A stretch of 58,914 nucleotides of DNA from QPJE01 sp051747745 (GTDB taxonomy: Bacteria > Bacillota > Halanaerobiia > Halanaerobiales > Halanaerobiaceae). Within the stretch, counting starts at the first letter, position 1; each line of letters begins with the position of its first letter. The position numbers and the translations under genes were made by a program. The notes beneath the pieces are model-generated. The model was given only the letters and a program-made list of their open reading frames with translations. It ran no database searches and had not been told where the DNA came from. This document shows positions 27,806-37,095 of this stretch, in pieces. The DNA lies in contig JBNJGL010000008.1 in the NCBI GenBank assembly GCA_051747745.1, positions 1 to 58,914 of the forward strand, given 5' to 3'.

Positions 27806-29560
27806 ATGAGGAAAACTAAGATTGTGTGTACACTTGGGCCAGCGACCAATGATGAAGAAACAATAAAAGAACTCATTAAAGCCGGAATGAATGTTGCCAG
27901 AATGAATTTTTCTCATGGTAATCATGAAGAACATCTGCACAGGATTAATTTGGTTAAAAAGGTTTCTAAGGAACTTGGTATACCGGTAGGATTGATGCTT
28001 GATACCAAAGGACCGGAAATTAGAACTGGTGATATGGCTGGAGATAAAATAGAACTTAAGACTGGTTCGGAAGTTGTTATTTCTAAAGAAGAAGTACTGG
28101 GAACTCCAGAAAAATTCTCGATCTCCTATAAAGGACTGGCTGAAGATATGGAAATCGGGCAGGAAATACTTTTAGATGATGGACTGATAGAACTTGAAGT
28201 TGTTGCTGTAGGTGACGAAGATGTTATCGCAGAGGTCAAAAATGGAGGAGAGCTTAGTTCCAAAAAAGGTGTTAATCTACCAGGAGTAAAGGTTAATCTA
28301 CCGGCTCTGATAAAGAAAGATATCTCAGATATAAAATTTGGAGTTGAACATGGTGTTCACTTTATTGCAGCTTCTTTTGTAAGAAAAGCAAGTGATGTTA
28401 TGGAAATTAGAAAAGTGCTTGAAGAGACAGGAAATGAGGATACATTTATAATAGCTAAAATAGAGAATCAGGAAGGTGTGGATAACATAGATTCCATTCT
28501 ACATGTTGCTGATGGTATTATGGTTGCCAGAGGTGATCTGGGAGTTGAGATTCCTGCGGAAAAAGTACCTGTTATACAGAAAACGCTGATTAGAAAATGT
28601 AATCAGGCCGCTAAACCTGTTATAACAGCTACTCAGATGCTGGATTCAATGATAAGAAATCCTCGTCCCACTCGGGCAGAAGCATCTGATGTTGCCAATG
28701 CTATTTTTGATGGTACTGATGCCACAATGCTTTCTGGAGAGTCGGCTGCCGGTAAATATCCAATAGAATCTGTAGAAACAATGGCCCTTATTGCACTTGA
28801 AGTAGAGGCTTCTCCAACATATAAGGAGAAATTCGACCTTACTTCCCACACAAGAACTGATTCTATTACAGAAGCAATAAGTCTTGCTACATGTGAAACT
28901 GCCGGTGAACTGGGCATAGAGGCAATTATTACTTCTACAGGCTCTGGACTGACTGCCAGAACTGTTTCTAAATTTAGACCTATGACACCTATTGTTGCGG
29001 TAACACCCAGCCGAAGGGTTCTGCATCAGCTTACATTGAGCTGGGGAGTCTATCCGATTCAGGCTGCAAGGAGCAGTACAACAGATGAGATGATGGATAA
29101 TGCAATTTCTGCTGCTCTCGACCACGGTCTGATTGAAGATGGTGACCTGGTAACAATTACAGCTGGTACACCTGTTGGCATACCCGGCACAACCAATTTG
29201 ATAAAGATTGATGTTGTCGGTAAGCCGGTAACAGAAGGACACGGTATTGGAAAGGGAATTGTTGTAGGTAAAGCAAAGACAGTAAGCTCTGCAGAAGAAG
29301 CAGATCAAAAAGTAGAAGAAGGAGATATTCTCATTGCTCCTATGACAGATAGAAATTATATTTCCGCCATGAAGAAAGCAGCAGCTGTTGTAACTTATAG
29401 TGGAGGATTAACTTCCCATCCAGCTATTGTTGGACTTAATTTAGGAATACCTGTTGTGGTAAATGCTGGAGATATTTCTGATGAATTTGACGATGGAGAG
29501 ATTATTACAGTTGATGGTGTAAGAGGTCTTGTCTACAGAGGTCAGGCACATCTGAAGTAA
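27806..29560 (+). CDS. pyk: Pyruvate kinase with C-terminal PEP-utiliser domain
   Basis: 584 residues, ATG after TGGGGG. Core: KIVCTLGPATND, NFSHGNHEEH, DTKGPEIRTG, MVARGDLGVEIPAEKV and QMLDSMI. After residue 475 an extra domain includes TYSGGLTSHPAIVGLNLGIP, the PEP-utilising mobile-domain fold found in Bacillus-type pyruvate kinases; the phosphohistidine of true PEP synthases is at the His in TSHPAI. Makes pyruvate and ATP from PEP. Second gene of the glycolytic pair, ended by a strong hairpin. Confidence 0.95.
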   Translation: MRKTKIVCTLGPATNDEETIKELIKAGMNVARMNFSHGNHEEHLHRINLVKKVSKELGIPVGLMLDTKGPEIRTGDMAGDKIELKTGSEVVISKEEVLGTPEKFSISYKGLAEDMEIGQEILLDDGLIELEVVAVGDEDVIAEVKNGGELSSKKGVNLPGVKVNLPALIKKDISDIKFGVEHGVHFIAASFVRKASDVMEIRKVLEETGNEDTFIIAKIENQEGVDNIDSILHVADGIMVARGDLGVEIPAEKVPVIQKTLIRKCNQAAKPVITATQMLDSMIRNPRPTRAEASDVANAIFDGTDATMLSGESAAGKYPIESVETMALIALEVEASPTYKEKFDLTSHTRTDSITEAISLATCETAGELGIEAIITSTGSGLTARTVSKFRPMTPIVAVTPSRRVLHQLTLSWGVYPIQAARSSTTDEMMDNAISAALDHGLIEDGDLVTITAGTPVGIPGTTNLIKIDVVGKPVTEGHGIGKGIVVGKAKTVSSAEEADQKVEEGDILIAPMTDRNYISAMKKAAAVVTYSGGLTSHPAIVGLNLGIPVVVNAGDISDEFDDGEIITVDGVRGLVYRGQAHLK

Positions 29561-29577
29561 AAAAAAATAGCAAATCA

Positions 29578-29602
29578 AAAAGGCGGGTAAAACCCGCCTT
29601 TT
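29578..29602. terminator. Bidirectional terminator between pyk and the pyridoxamine kinase gene
   Basis: AAAAGGCGGGT / ACCCGCCTTTT with a 3-nt loop, with A and T runs on both sides. Confidence 0.9.
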
Positions 29603-30473
29603 AAAATGGCTCATAACTGTGATTTAAAACAGGTGCTTTTAAATTTTCGAGTATTCTTTCTATCATAACACCATCTCTATTATCATAATCATAACCATAG
29701 GTTGTTTTTATAGCAGTAGATGTAAACTGAACTGAACGGCTGAGGGCGAGTGGAAGACTGTCTCCCTGCAGCATACTCCCCACCAGAACACTGGCAAAAA
29801 CATCACCGGTGCCGGGATAAAACGTAGGTATATAGTCACAGTCAACCTGCCAGAATCTTTCATCATAATTATTATATGCAATTACAGAGGTTTTTTTTGC
29901 AGAAATATTGTAGGGCATACTTGTTATAATCACTATTTCTGGCCCCATATCTGCCAGCCTGTACAGATAATCTTTAATTAGATCTCTATCCATTTTTAAA
30001 GGATATTCTTCATCCAGAAGAAAAGCAGCTTCTGTCATATTGGGAGTAATAATATCAGCATGAGAAACAAGTTCTTTCATCCTCTCCACCATTTGATCTG
30101 TATAGGTAGCATATTTTTTCCCATCATCACCCATCACAGGATCTACAACAACAAATTCGCTATTTTCACCAAAAAAATTGATAAAATCGGCCACTATATC
30201 TATCTGTTTAACAGATCCTAAAAAACCGCTGTAAATACTGTTAAAATCAAGATCTAATTTTTTCCAGTGGGCTATGTATTCTTCAAGGTGTTCTGTTAAA
30301 TCGATAAACTTATAATCAGTAAATCCTCCTGTATGAGTGGAAAGTATCGAAGTGGGAACAGGACAGACCTGAATACCCATAGTCGATAGAATCGGAATGA
30401 TTACTGTCAGTGATGATCTGCCAAATCCTGACATATCGTGTATTGCAGCTACTTTTTTTACCGGGTTCTGCAT
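29601..30473 (-). CDS. Pyridoxamine/pyridoxal kinase (PdxK/PdxY family)
   Basis: 290 residues. AAIHDMSGFGRSSLTVIIPILS at the start, the GFLGSVKQ block, VVDPVMGDDGKKYATYTDQMV and PNMTEAAFLL, then FYPGTGDVFASVLVG with the catalytic GTGD aspartate, place it in the ribokinase-like pyridoxal kinase group. Phosphorylates vitamers of B6 with ATP. ATG start after GAAAGGAAG. Transcribed alone, convergent with pyk and divergent from the radical-SAM gene. Confidence 0.9.
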   Translation of the reverse strand: MQNPVKKVAAIHDMSGFGRSSLTVIIPILSTMGIQVCPVPTSILSTHTGGFTDYKFIDLTEHLEEYIAHWKKLDLDFNSIYSGFLGSVKQIDIVADFINFFGENSEFVVVDPVMGDDGKKYATYTDQMVERMKELVSHADIITPNMTEAAFLLDEEYPLKMDRDLIKDYLYRLADMGPEIVIITSMPYNISAKKTSVIAYNNYDERFWQVDCDYIPTFYPGTGDVFASVLVGSMLQGDSLPLALSRSVQFTSTAIKTTYGYDYDNRDGVMIERILENLKAPVLNHSYEPF

Positions 30474-30706
30474 ATTAATCTTCCTTTCTTATGTTTAAAA
30501 TAATTTTTTATTTAATATTTTTTTCTATCTTAATTATCTGTCACATAGTATTATATCATCTGATAAAAAATATTCCACATTAAATAATCAAATGGGTTTC
30601 CCAGTTTCTATTTTAGGAGCAAATAATTTGAAAAAAATGCTCAGAGAGAATATAATGGCATTAATGAACATATGTTATCAATAATTATAAAAAGGAGCAT
30701 AAAAAA

Positions 30707-31645
30707 ATGAAAATTTTTGGTCCTGTACCATCACGACGATTGGGTCAGAGTCTTGGTGTCAATATAATTCCACCTAAAATATGCAGTTTTTCCTGTGTTT
30801 ACTGTCAGCTCGGTAGAACAAAAAAGATGAGAATAAAAAGAGAAAAGTTTTATGAAGTGGACGAGGTAGTAAAAGAAGTAAAAGAAAGTTTAAAAAAATT
30901 GAAAAAGGCAGAAGAAAAAGTAGATTATCTAACCTTTGTTGCTGATGGAGAACCAACTCTGGACATTAATTTAGGTAAAACTGCGGCTGAACTGAATAAG
31001 CTGGGAGTTAAAACAGCAATTATAACAAATGGTTCTCTAATGGCCGATAAAAATGTCCAAAAAGAAATGCTTAATTTTGACTGGGTATCTCTAAAATGTG
31101 ATGCAGTCAGTACAGATATCTGGAAAAAAGTTGATAGACCACATGCAGAATTGAATCTGGAGGAGATTCATAAGAGTTATTTAGAGTTTGCAAAAAAATT
31201 TAAAGGAACTCTCACTACTGAAACAATGCTGGTAAAAGGAATAAATGACTCATTAGAAGAGCTGAATAAAATTGCTTTATTTGTTTCTGAGCTGGATACC
31301 GATATTTCTTATGTTGCTGTTCCAACAAGACCGCCGGCAGAAAAGGATGTAAAAGGACCTGATATTGAAAGGGTAAATGCTGCAGTACAGATATTTAAAG
31401 AAAAAGGTATCAATACAGAATATTTGATAGGATATGAGGGCAATCAGTTTTCCAGCACCGGAAATATAAGAGAAGATCTTTTAAATATAACTTCTGTCCA
31501 TCCTCTCAAAAAAGAAGCGGTAGAAGAGCTGCTCAAAAAGTGTGGAGCAGAATGGACTGATGTGGAAAAATTAATATCAGAAGAAAAGATAGTTAAAGCT
31601 GAATTTAATGGAGAAGATTACTTTGTAAGAAAGCTTAAAGATTAA
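30707..31645 (+). CDS. Radical SAM protein, COG0731-like
   Basis: 312 residues, ATG after AAAGGAG. FGPVPSRRLGQSLGVN is followed by the cluster motif CSFSCVYCQLG (CxxxCxYC type) at residues about 27-34, which binds the radical-SAM 4Fe-4S cluster. TFVADGEPTLDINLG is the SAM-contact block. A C-terminal winged-helix-like part (KKEAVEELLKKCGAEWTDVEKLI) follows the barrel. This branch is related to wybutosine-synthesis enzymes but in bacteria its reaction is unknown. Confidence 0.85.
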   Translation: MKIFGPVPSRRLGQSLGVNIIPPKICSFSCVYCQLGRTKKMRIKREKFYEVDEVVKEVKESLKKLKKAEEKVDYLTFVADGEPTLDINLGKTAAELNKLGVKTAIITNGSLMADKNVQKEMLNFDWVSLKCDAVSTDIWKKVDRPHAELNLEEIHKSYLEFAKKFKGTLTTETMLVKGINDSLEELNKIALFVSELDTDISYVAVPTRPPAEKDVKGPDIERVNAAVQIFKEKGINTEYLIGYEGNQFSSTGNIREDLLNITSVHPLKKEAVEELLKKCGAEWTDVEKLISEEKIVKAEFNGEDYFVRKLKD

Positions 31646-31693
31646 AATTTCCTTTATGAGAAAATTTGCAATATAAAAATATTAATGTACCAC

Positions 31694-31722
31694 TTTACAA
31701 TAATAAAGTAATAAAGTATAAT
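31694..31722 (+). promoter_or_regulatory. Promoter of the amino-acid ABC transporter operon
   Basis: TTTACA (31694-31699), 17-nt spacer, TATAAT (31717-31722); AGGAGG follows before the ATG at 31755. Confidence 0.8.
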
Positions 31723-31754
31723 AGAGAAAAGTACTTAATTAGGAGGAATATAAT

Positions 31755-32549
31755 ATGAAAAAAAGAATGATTTTGATACTCTCTATTATTTTAGTTTTTG
31801 CAGTTGTATTAAGTGGTGCTGTTATGGCAGAAGATTCACTGGCTGAGATTCAGGAGAAAGGAAAGATAGTGCTCGGCCTTGATGACAGTTTTCCACCTAT
31901 GGGTTTTAGAAGTGAAGATGGTGAGATTGTAGGTTTTGATATTGATCTTGCTAGAGAAGTAGCAGATAGAATGGGTGTGGAGCTTGAATTAAAGCCTGTT
32001 GAATGGGATGGCGTAATTTTAAGCCTCAAAAATGGTATGATAGATGTAATCTGGAATGGTTTAACTATTACTCCAGAAAGAGAAAAAAGTATTGATTTTA
32101 GCAGACCATATATTGCCAATCGACAGATAATAATTGTTCAGGACAGCAGTGATATAGAAGAGAAAGCAGATCTTGCAGATAAGGTTGTAGGTATTCAGCT
32201 GGGCAGCAGCAGTGTTACTGCTGTAGAGTCAGAACCGGAAGTTCTGGATAGCTTTAAAGAACTGCGCAAGTTTTCCAATAACACTGAAGCATTGATGGAT
32301 CTTCAATCTGGAAGAGTAAGTGCTGTTGTGGTAGATGAGATTGTTGGCCGTTACTATATGAGCAAAAGGCCGGGCCAGTTTAAAGTTCTGGAAGAAAATT
32401 TTGGACGTGAAGAATATGGAATAGGAGTCAGAGATGGAGCTGACAGTTTCAGAAAAGCACTGAATGAAACTCTTGAAGAAATGATAGAAGATGGAACTGC
32501 AGCAGAAATTTCGGAAAAATGGTTTGGAGAAGATATTTTACTCAAGTAG
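31755..32549 (+). CDS. Polar amino-acid ABC transporter, periplasmic binding protein
   Basis: 264 residues. The signal peptide ends in SGAVMAED, a signal-peptidase I site with no lipobox cysteine, so the protein should be free in a periplasm. Family 3 solute-binding features: IVLGLDDSFPPMGFR, GFDIDLAREVADRMG, NGLTITPEREKSIDFS and the second-lobe GIQLGSSS. Binds a polar amino acid (basic amino acid or glutamine; ligand not deducible). First gene of a complete three-gene transporter. Confidence 0.9.
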   Translation: MKKRMILILSIILVFAVVLSGAVMAEDSLAEIQEKGKIVLGLDDSFPPMGFRSEDGEIVGFDIDLAREVADRMGVELELKPVEWDGVILSLKNGMIDVIWNGLTITPEREKSIDFSRPYIANRQIIIVQDSSDIEEKADLADKVVGIQLGSSSVTAVESEPEVLDSFKELRKFSNNTEALMDLQSGRVSAVVVDEIVGRYYMSKRPGQFKVLEENFGREEYGIGVRDGADSFRKALNETLEEMIEDGTAAEISEKWFGEDILLK

Positions 32550-32562
32550 GAGGATTTAACCG

Positions 32563-33204
32563 GTGGACTATATACTAAATGTATCCAGTTATATTTTAGA
32601 AGGAAGTATAGTAACATTTAAACTATATATTATTACAGCAGTTTTTTCTGTATTACTCGGAATACTTGGAGCACTCGGAAAAATATCTAAATTTAAATTT
32701 CTGAAGACAGTACTTGGATTTTACACCTGGGTTTTTCGCGGTACTCCACTGCTGCTGCAGCTGTTTTTTGCATATTATGGTCTGCCGGTAATTGGTATTA
32801 CTCTGCAGCCGTTTCCGGCTGCAGTTTTAACCTTTATTGTTAACTATGCGGCATATTTTACGGAAATTTTTAGAGCCGGCATTGATTCTATCGATAAAGG
32901 CCAGTATGAGGCTGCACAGGTTCTTGGATTAAATTACCGTCAGACTATGACAAGGATTATTATTCCTCAGACAATAAAAAGGGTACTTCCACCAACGAGT
33001 AATGAAGCAATAAATCTTGTTAAAGATAGTGCACTTGTAGCAGCAATAGGACTGGGCGATCTGCTGAGGGCAGCAAAAGTTGCAGTAACCAGAGACTTTT
33101 CCATTGTACCTTTTATAATTGCTGCAGTTTTTTATCTGCTGATTAGTTCAGTAATTGTTACAGTTTTCCGCAAACTCGAGCAGAAATATTCTGTTTACGA
33201 ATAG
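32563..33204 (+). CDS. Amino-acid ABC transporter permease (HisM type)
   Basis: 213 residues; GTG start after AGGAGG. Hydrophobic segments and the permease motif QYEAAQVLGLNYRQTMTRII plus RGTPLLLQLFFAYYGLP typical of HEQRo-type amino-acid permeases. A single permease gene implies a homodimeric channel. Lies 13 nt after the binding-protein gene and abuts the ATPase gene. Confidence 0.9.
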   Translation: MDYILNVSSYILEGSIVTFKLYIITAVFSVLLGILGALGKISKFKFLKTVLGFYTWVFRGTPLLLQLFFAYYGLPVIGITLQPFPAAVLTFIVNYAAYFTEIFRAGIDSIDKGQYEAAQVLGLNYRQTMTRIIIPQTIKRVLPPTSNEAINLVKDSALVAAIGLGDLLRAAKVAVTRDFSIVPFIIAAVFYLLISSVIVTVFRKLEQKYSVYE

Positions 33205-33213
33205 GTGATAGAA

Positions 33214-33957
33214 TTGGAAATGATTAAAGCAGAAAAAATAAATAAAAGTTTTGGAGATTTAAAAGTTTTAAATGATGTTTCCTTCCAGATTCAGCAGGGT
33301 GAGGTTATATCTGTGATCGGTCCTTCTGGATCAGGGAAAAGTACTCTTCTGCGATGTCTAATAGGTCTGGAAGAGATAAATGGTGGAGAAATCTTTGTAG
33401 AAGGGTTATCAACCAGAAAAGAAGGAAAAAAAGCTTATAGAAAAATGGGTATGGTATTTCAGGGATTTAATCTTTTCCCCCATAAAACGGTGCTGGATAA
33501 TTTAACTGAAGCCCCACTGATTGTTAAAAAAGAGAAAAAGGAAGCAGCCGAAAAAAAATCCAGAAACTTATTGAAAAAAGTAGGACTTGAGGATAAAGAA
33601 GATTCCTATCCTGCCCAACTTTCGGGTGGTCAGAAGCAGCGGGTTGCAATTGCGAGAGCTCTGGCAATGGAGCCGGACATAATGCTCTTTGATGAACCAA
33701 CCTCTTCACTGGATCCGGAACTGGTCGGAGAAGTTCTGAGTGTAATTAGAGATCTGGCAGAAGACAAAATTACAATGATGGTTGTCACACATGAGATGGG
33801 TTTTGCCCGGGATGTTTCAGATAGAGTATTTTTTATGGATCATGGGAAAATTATCAGTGATACTGTGCCGGAAAAAATATTTGTTGATCCAGAATCGGAG
33901 AGAATACAGTCATTTTTGACAAAAATATTGAGTGAAAACAGGGGCCCTCAGCAGTGA
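33214..33957 (+). CDS. Amino-acid ABC transporter ATPase (GlnQ/HisP type)
   Basis: About 247 residues. TTG 33214 is the preferred start because AGGTG sits about 7 nt upstream; ATG 33220 is an alternative and the GTG at 33205 overlaps the ribosome site. Walker A GPSGSGKSTLLR, signature LSGGQKQRVAIARALA, Walker B IMLFDEPTSSLDPE and VVTHEMGFA are intact. Energises import through the permease pair. The stop codon falls inside the loop side of the downstream terminator hairpin. Confidence 0.92.
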   Translation: MEMIKAEKINKSFGDLKVLNDVSFQIQQGEVISVIGPSGSGKSTLLRCLIGLEEINGGEIFVEGLSTRKEGKKAYRKMGMVFQGFNLFPHKTVLDNLTEAPLIVKKEKKEAAEKKSRNLLKKVGLEDKEDSYPAQLSGGQKQRVAIARALAMEPDIMLFDEPTSSLDPELVGEVLSVIRDLAEDKITMMVVTHEMGFARDVSDRVFFMDHGKIISDTVPEKIFVDPESERIQSFLTKILSENRGPQQ

Positions 33958-33968
33958 GGGCTCTTTTT
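33941..33968 (+). terminator. Terminator of the amino-acid transporter operon
   Basis: GGGCCCTCA pairs with TGAGGGCTC across loop GCAG, followed by TTTTT. The gene's TGA stop is the first triplet of the 3' arm. Confidence 0.85.
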
Positions 33969-34186
33969 CTATATTTAAATATTATTATTTAAGGATTTTT
34001 TTAAACTCTGCAGTTCCCTTTTTGCATCTCTAAAATAATTTATCGGGAACTACTTGTTATTATTTTACTTGAAATATAAGATTGATGTGTTAAAATGTTT
34101 ACAGTAAATTAACTTTAAGTCAATTTCAATTTAATAATACTTCTATAAGATTATAATAACAATAAAAAAGGGAAGTGATAAGTTTG

Positions 34187-34936
34187 ATGAAAATAGAAGC
34201 AGATCTACACACACATACGGTTCACAGCGGTCATGCATATTCTACTTTAGACGAAATGGCCAGAGGTGCTTTTCTGCGGGGAATACGGATGATTGCAGTT
34301 ACAGACCATGGTCCTAAGATGCCCGGGGGTCCACACGAATATTATTTTGGTAATCTTGATGTAATACCTGAGGAAATTTATGGAGTTAGAATTTTAAAAG
34401 GTGTTGAAGCCAATATTCTTGATAACGGAAAACTGGATTTACCACAGAAGTTACTGGAAAAATTAGACTTTGTTACTGCAGGAATTCATTCGCGAACAGG
34501 ACATAATTTAAATAATAAAGCTGAATATACTGAAGCAGTAATAAAAGCAGTGCAGAACCCGGCAGTGGATATGATAACACATCCAGTACAAAAAAACTAT
34601 CCACTAGATTTAGAAGTACTGGTAAAAGCAGCAAAAGAATATAATGTAATTTTAGAATTAAATGCCGGCTCTTATAATAAAAGAAAAACTTTTGAAAGAG
34701 CCAGAAAAGAAGATTCACTTAAACTGTTAAAACTGGCAAGCAGATACAGAGTGAATCTTGCTGTTAATAGTGATGCTCATTTTCACGATGAAGTTGGAGA
34801 AATTTCCTCACTGGACTTTCTTTTCAGCAGTGAAGATATTGATGAAAAACTAATTATAAACAAAAGTGCAGAAAGAGTTATAAATTTTCTAAGCAGGAAA
34901 AAACGGGGATTGTTTACCAGAAAGATCACTGGATAA
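34187..34936 (+). CDS. PHP-domain phosphoesterase (YcdX-like)
   Basis: 249 residues from ATG 34187 (GGGAAG upstream; earlier GTG at 34175 is less well placed). EADLHTHTVHSGHAYST, AVTDHGPKM, GVEANIL, FVTAGIHS, ITHPVQ, ELNAGS and NSDAHFH are the ordered metal-binding histidine/aspartate motifs of the PHP superfamily, trinuclear-zinc YcdX branch. Likely hydrolyses a phosphoester; substrate unknown. Sits 34 nt before the TIGR01212 gene and is probably cotranscribed with it. Confidence 0.88.
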   Translation: MKIEADLHTHTVHSGHAYSTLDEMARGAFLRGIRMIAVTDHGPKMPGGPHEYYFGNLDVIPEEIYGVRILKGVEANILDNGKLDLPQKLLEKLDFVTAGIHSRTGHNLNNKAEYTEAVIKAVQNPAVDMITHPVQKNYPLDLEVLVKAAKEYNVILELNAGSYNKRKTFERARKEDSLKLLKLASRYRVNLAVNSDAHFHDEVGEISSLDFLFSSEDIDEKLIINKSAERVINFLSRKKRGLFTRKITG

Positions 34937-34970
34937 TCTCTGTTTTATTTAATTTAATGAGGTGAAATTA

Positions 34971-35927
34971 ATGGAACAGCCGTACTACAAATATTCTCAT
35001 TTTTTGAGAAAAAAATATGGAGAGAAGACATACAAACTGCCGGTTAATCTGCCCACCACCTGTCCAAACAGAGATGGTAACCTGGGTACAGCCGGCTGTT
35101 ATTTTTGTGGTGAAAATGCTGCCGATTTTGAAATGCTGCCAGATAGTATGTCTGTTAAGGAACAGCTTTTAGAAAACAAAAAATATATTGGAGAAAGATA
35201 TGGTGTGGATAATTTTATTGCTTATTTCCAGAACTTTACCAATACATATCTTCCTCTGGATAAATTAAAAAATTATGTTCAACAGGCAGCTGAAATTGAA
35301 GATATTGCAGCAGTATATTTTTCTACAAGACCTGATTCTATCAGTGATAAATATATTAGCGGTTTAAAACAGGTTATTGCACAAAGTGGGAAAGATATTA
35401 ATCTTGCCTTTGAATTTGGACTTCAGACGGTAAATTACCACACACTTACAGCAGTTAATAGAGGTCACACTCTGGCCGAATTTATAGATGCACATCTTAC
35501 TGCAAAAAAATATGGCCTGGAGACTGGAGCACATTTAATTTTAAATTTACCAGGTGATGATATGCTGGATGTACGGGAATCAGCTCGTATTTTATCTGCT
35601 TTAAAGATAGATCATGTTAAACTACATGCCCTATATATTAGAGAAAGATCTGTTTTTGGAGAAAAATATAAAAATGGAGAAATAGATCTTATTTCACTGG
35701 ACGAATATATAGAAAGAGTAATTGTATTTCTGGAAAATCTTTCACCTGATATTGCTGTGCAGAGACTTCTGGGCAGAGCACCGGGTGATGAAACTTTATT
35801 TGTAAACTGGGACAGAGAATGGTGGGAAATACATGATATGATAATAAAAGAAATGAATAAAAGAGAAAGTTATCAGGGTAAAAAATTTAATTATCTGGAT
35901 GGAAAAACACTAAAAAAGTTTAGTTAA
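34971..35927 (+). CDS. TIGR01212-family radical SAM protein
   Basis: 318 residues from ATG 34971, preceded by GAGGTG. The opening PYYKYSHFLRKKYGEKTYKLP and the cluster motif CPNRDGNLGTAGCYFCG (Cys spacing peculiar to the family, C-x11-C-x2-C) identify TIGR01212. FGLQTVNYHTLTAVNRGH is a typical core block, and the C-terminus has ERSVFGEKYKNGEI and RLLGRAPGDETL. The reaction is not known; a role in RNA modification has been suggested for relatives. Confidence 0.88.
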   Translation: MEQPYYKYSHFLRKKYGEKTYKLPVNLPTTCPNRDGNLGTAGCYFCGENAADFEMLPDSMSVKEQLLENKKYIGERYGVDNFIAYFQNFTNTYLPLDKLKNYVQQAAEIEDIAAVYFSTRPDSISDKYISGLKQVIAQSGKDINLAFEFGLQTVNYHTLTAVNRGHTLAEFIDAHLTAKKYGLETGAHLILNLPGDDMLDVRESARILSALKIDHVKLHALYIRERSVFGEKYKNGEIDLISLDEYIERVIVFLENLSPDIAVQRLLGRAPGDETLFVNWDREWWEIHDMIIKEMNKRESYQGKKFNYLDGKTLKKFS

Positions 35928-36061
35928 ACAGCTCAAATTATATCACAGGAATTTCTCGTATGTTTAGTTAAAATTTGTATACTAAAAACTTCAATATTTC
36001 TGCATCTGCTTTTTGGCATCATAATTTAATGATGTAGAAAGTACAGTAAATTCTATATTTA

Positions 36062-36090
36062 TTGCAACTTTAAAATTTTTGTATTATAAT
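36062..36090 (+). promoter_or_regulatory. Promoter of the divergent metallophosphoesterase gene
   Basis: TTGCAA (36062-36067), 17-nt spacer, TATAAT (36085-36090). Downstream at 36114-36131 lies the inverted repeat ACTGTA-6-TACAGT, positioned in the transcript leader and possibly an operator. Confidence 0.7.
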
Positions 36091-36156
36091 TATCTATACA
36101 GTTAGAATTTAGTACTGTACGAAAATACAGTATTTAGAAGCAGAGGAGTGATTTTT

Positions 36157-36789
36157 ATGGTATCTTTTTTGAAGAGAGTAGTACCAGATTTTATGGGTAA
36201 TATTTTTCACAAAAATTGTGAGTTCCCACAGCATGCTAGAGAATCAAAAGAAGTTAAAATTCTTCATATAAGTGATACTCCTGAATGCATATATCCGTAT
36301 ATATATAAAGTTGTAGAAAAGAGCAGTGCAGATGTAATAATTCACACAGGAGATCTGGTTGATAATATAAAACTGGAATATGAACCGGAGCGTTATAAAT
36401 CAAAATATCAGAAAAGATCTGCAGATTTTATCAATAATCTGGAGAAATTGACTGATGCCAGGATTATTTATGTACCGGGTAATCATGATATCAACAGTAT
36501 TCTGCTGGATAATATAGATAGAGGTGAAGTTTATACAGAAGGCAGTATTATAGAAGTTGGTGGAGTAAAAATCGGTCTTGCTCATTATTCAGAAAAACTA
36601 CCTCAGGATGCTCAAATAAATTTATTCGGCCACAACTATGACAGACCTTTTTCCGAAAACGGCATATTTTTAAACGGTATATTTAATATCAACTGTATTT
36701 TGCTCCCTTCCTGCAAAACATACAAATTAGATTATCCGCGGCTGGCTGAAAAAGGAAGAAAGTTAAACAGCAGTTTTTCTATGATCTAA
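36157..36789 (+). CDS. Calcineurin-like phosphoesterase, atypical
   Basis: 210 residues from ATG 36157 (GAGGAG upstream). KILHISDTPE, VIIHTGDLVD, YVPGNHDINS, GLAHYSE and LFGHNYDRP are in the order of metallophosphoesterase motifs. Two ligands are unusual: the first motif reads SDTPE where DxH is expected, and the last reads GHNYD where GHTH is usual. Either the enzyme binds metal differently or the alignment is loose. It stands alone; no function is deducible. Confidence 0.75.
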   Translation: MVSFLKRVVPDFMGNIFHKNCEFPQHARESKEVKILHISDTPECIYPYIYKVVEKSSADVIIHTGDLVDNIKLEYEPERYKSKYQKRSADFINNLEKLTDARIIYVPGNHDINSILLDNIDRGEVYTEGSIIEVGGVKIGLAHYSEKLPQDAQINLFGHNYDRPFSENGIFLNGIFNINCILLPSCKTYKLDYPRLAEKGRKLNSSFSMI

Positions 36790-36831
36790 AGTTAATATAA
36801 TTTTAAACTTTCAGCTTAATTTTTTGGTTCT

Positions 36832-36847
36832 TCCACAAATTTGTGGA
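36832..36847. repeat. 16-bp perfect palindrome
   Basis: TCCACAAATTTGTGGA, followed by CACATCAATTTTTT. It lies 40 nt after the phosphoesterase stop and may be part of a terminator. Otherwise 36790-37095 is A/T rich, with TATATA-type repeats before the next gene and AGCTGGATA occurring twice. Confidence 0.7.
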
Positions 36848-37095
36848 CACATCAATTTTTTGAGTTAAATACTTAAGCTGGATATAAAACAGATATGTGA
36901 GATGGGAAACTAACCTATATATCTAAAAACAGCTATTTTAAGGTGGAATATTTTTAGCTGGATATTTTGATTATTAGACCAGATATCGAAGGAAGTTATA
37001 TATAATTTATATATAACGATTTTGTATAAAAATTGTGTATAAAGTTTATATATAGAGAATATATATAGATAAGAAGTTTTCGGGAGGTTAATCAG

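Noticed and set aside
28646..29308. 220-residue open frame on the minus strand of pyk
   Set aside because: Cys/Asn-rich shadow of the pyruvate kinase gene; no ribosome site or family.
29225..29560. C-terminal PEP-utiliser domain of pyruvate kinase as a novel fusion
   Set aside because: This extra domain is common in Firmicute pyruvate kinases.
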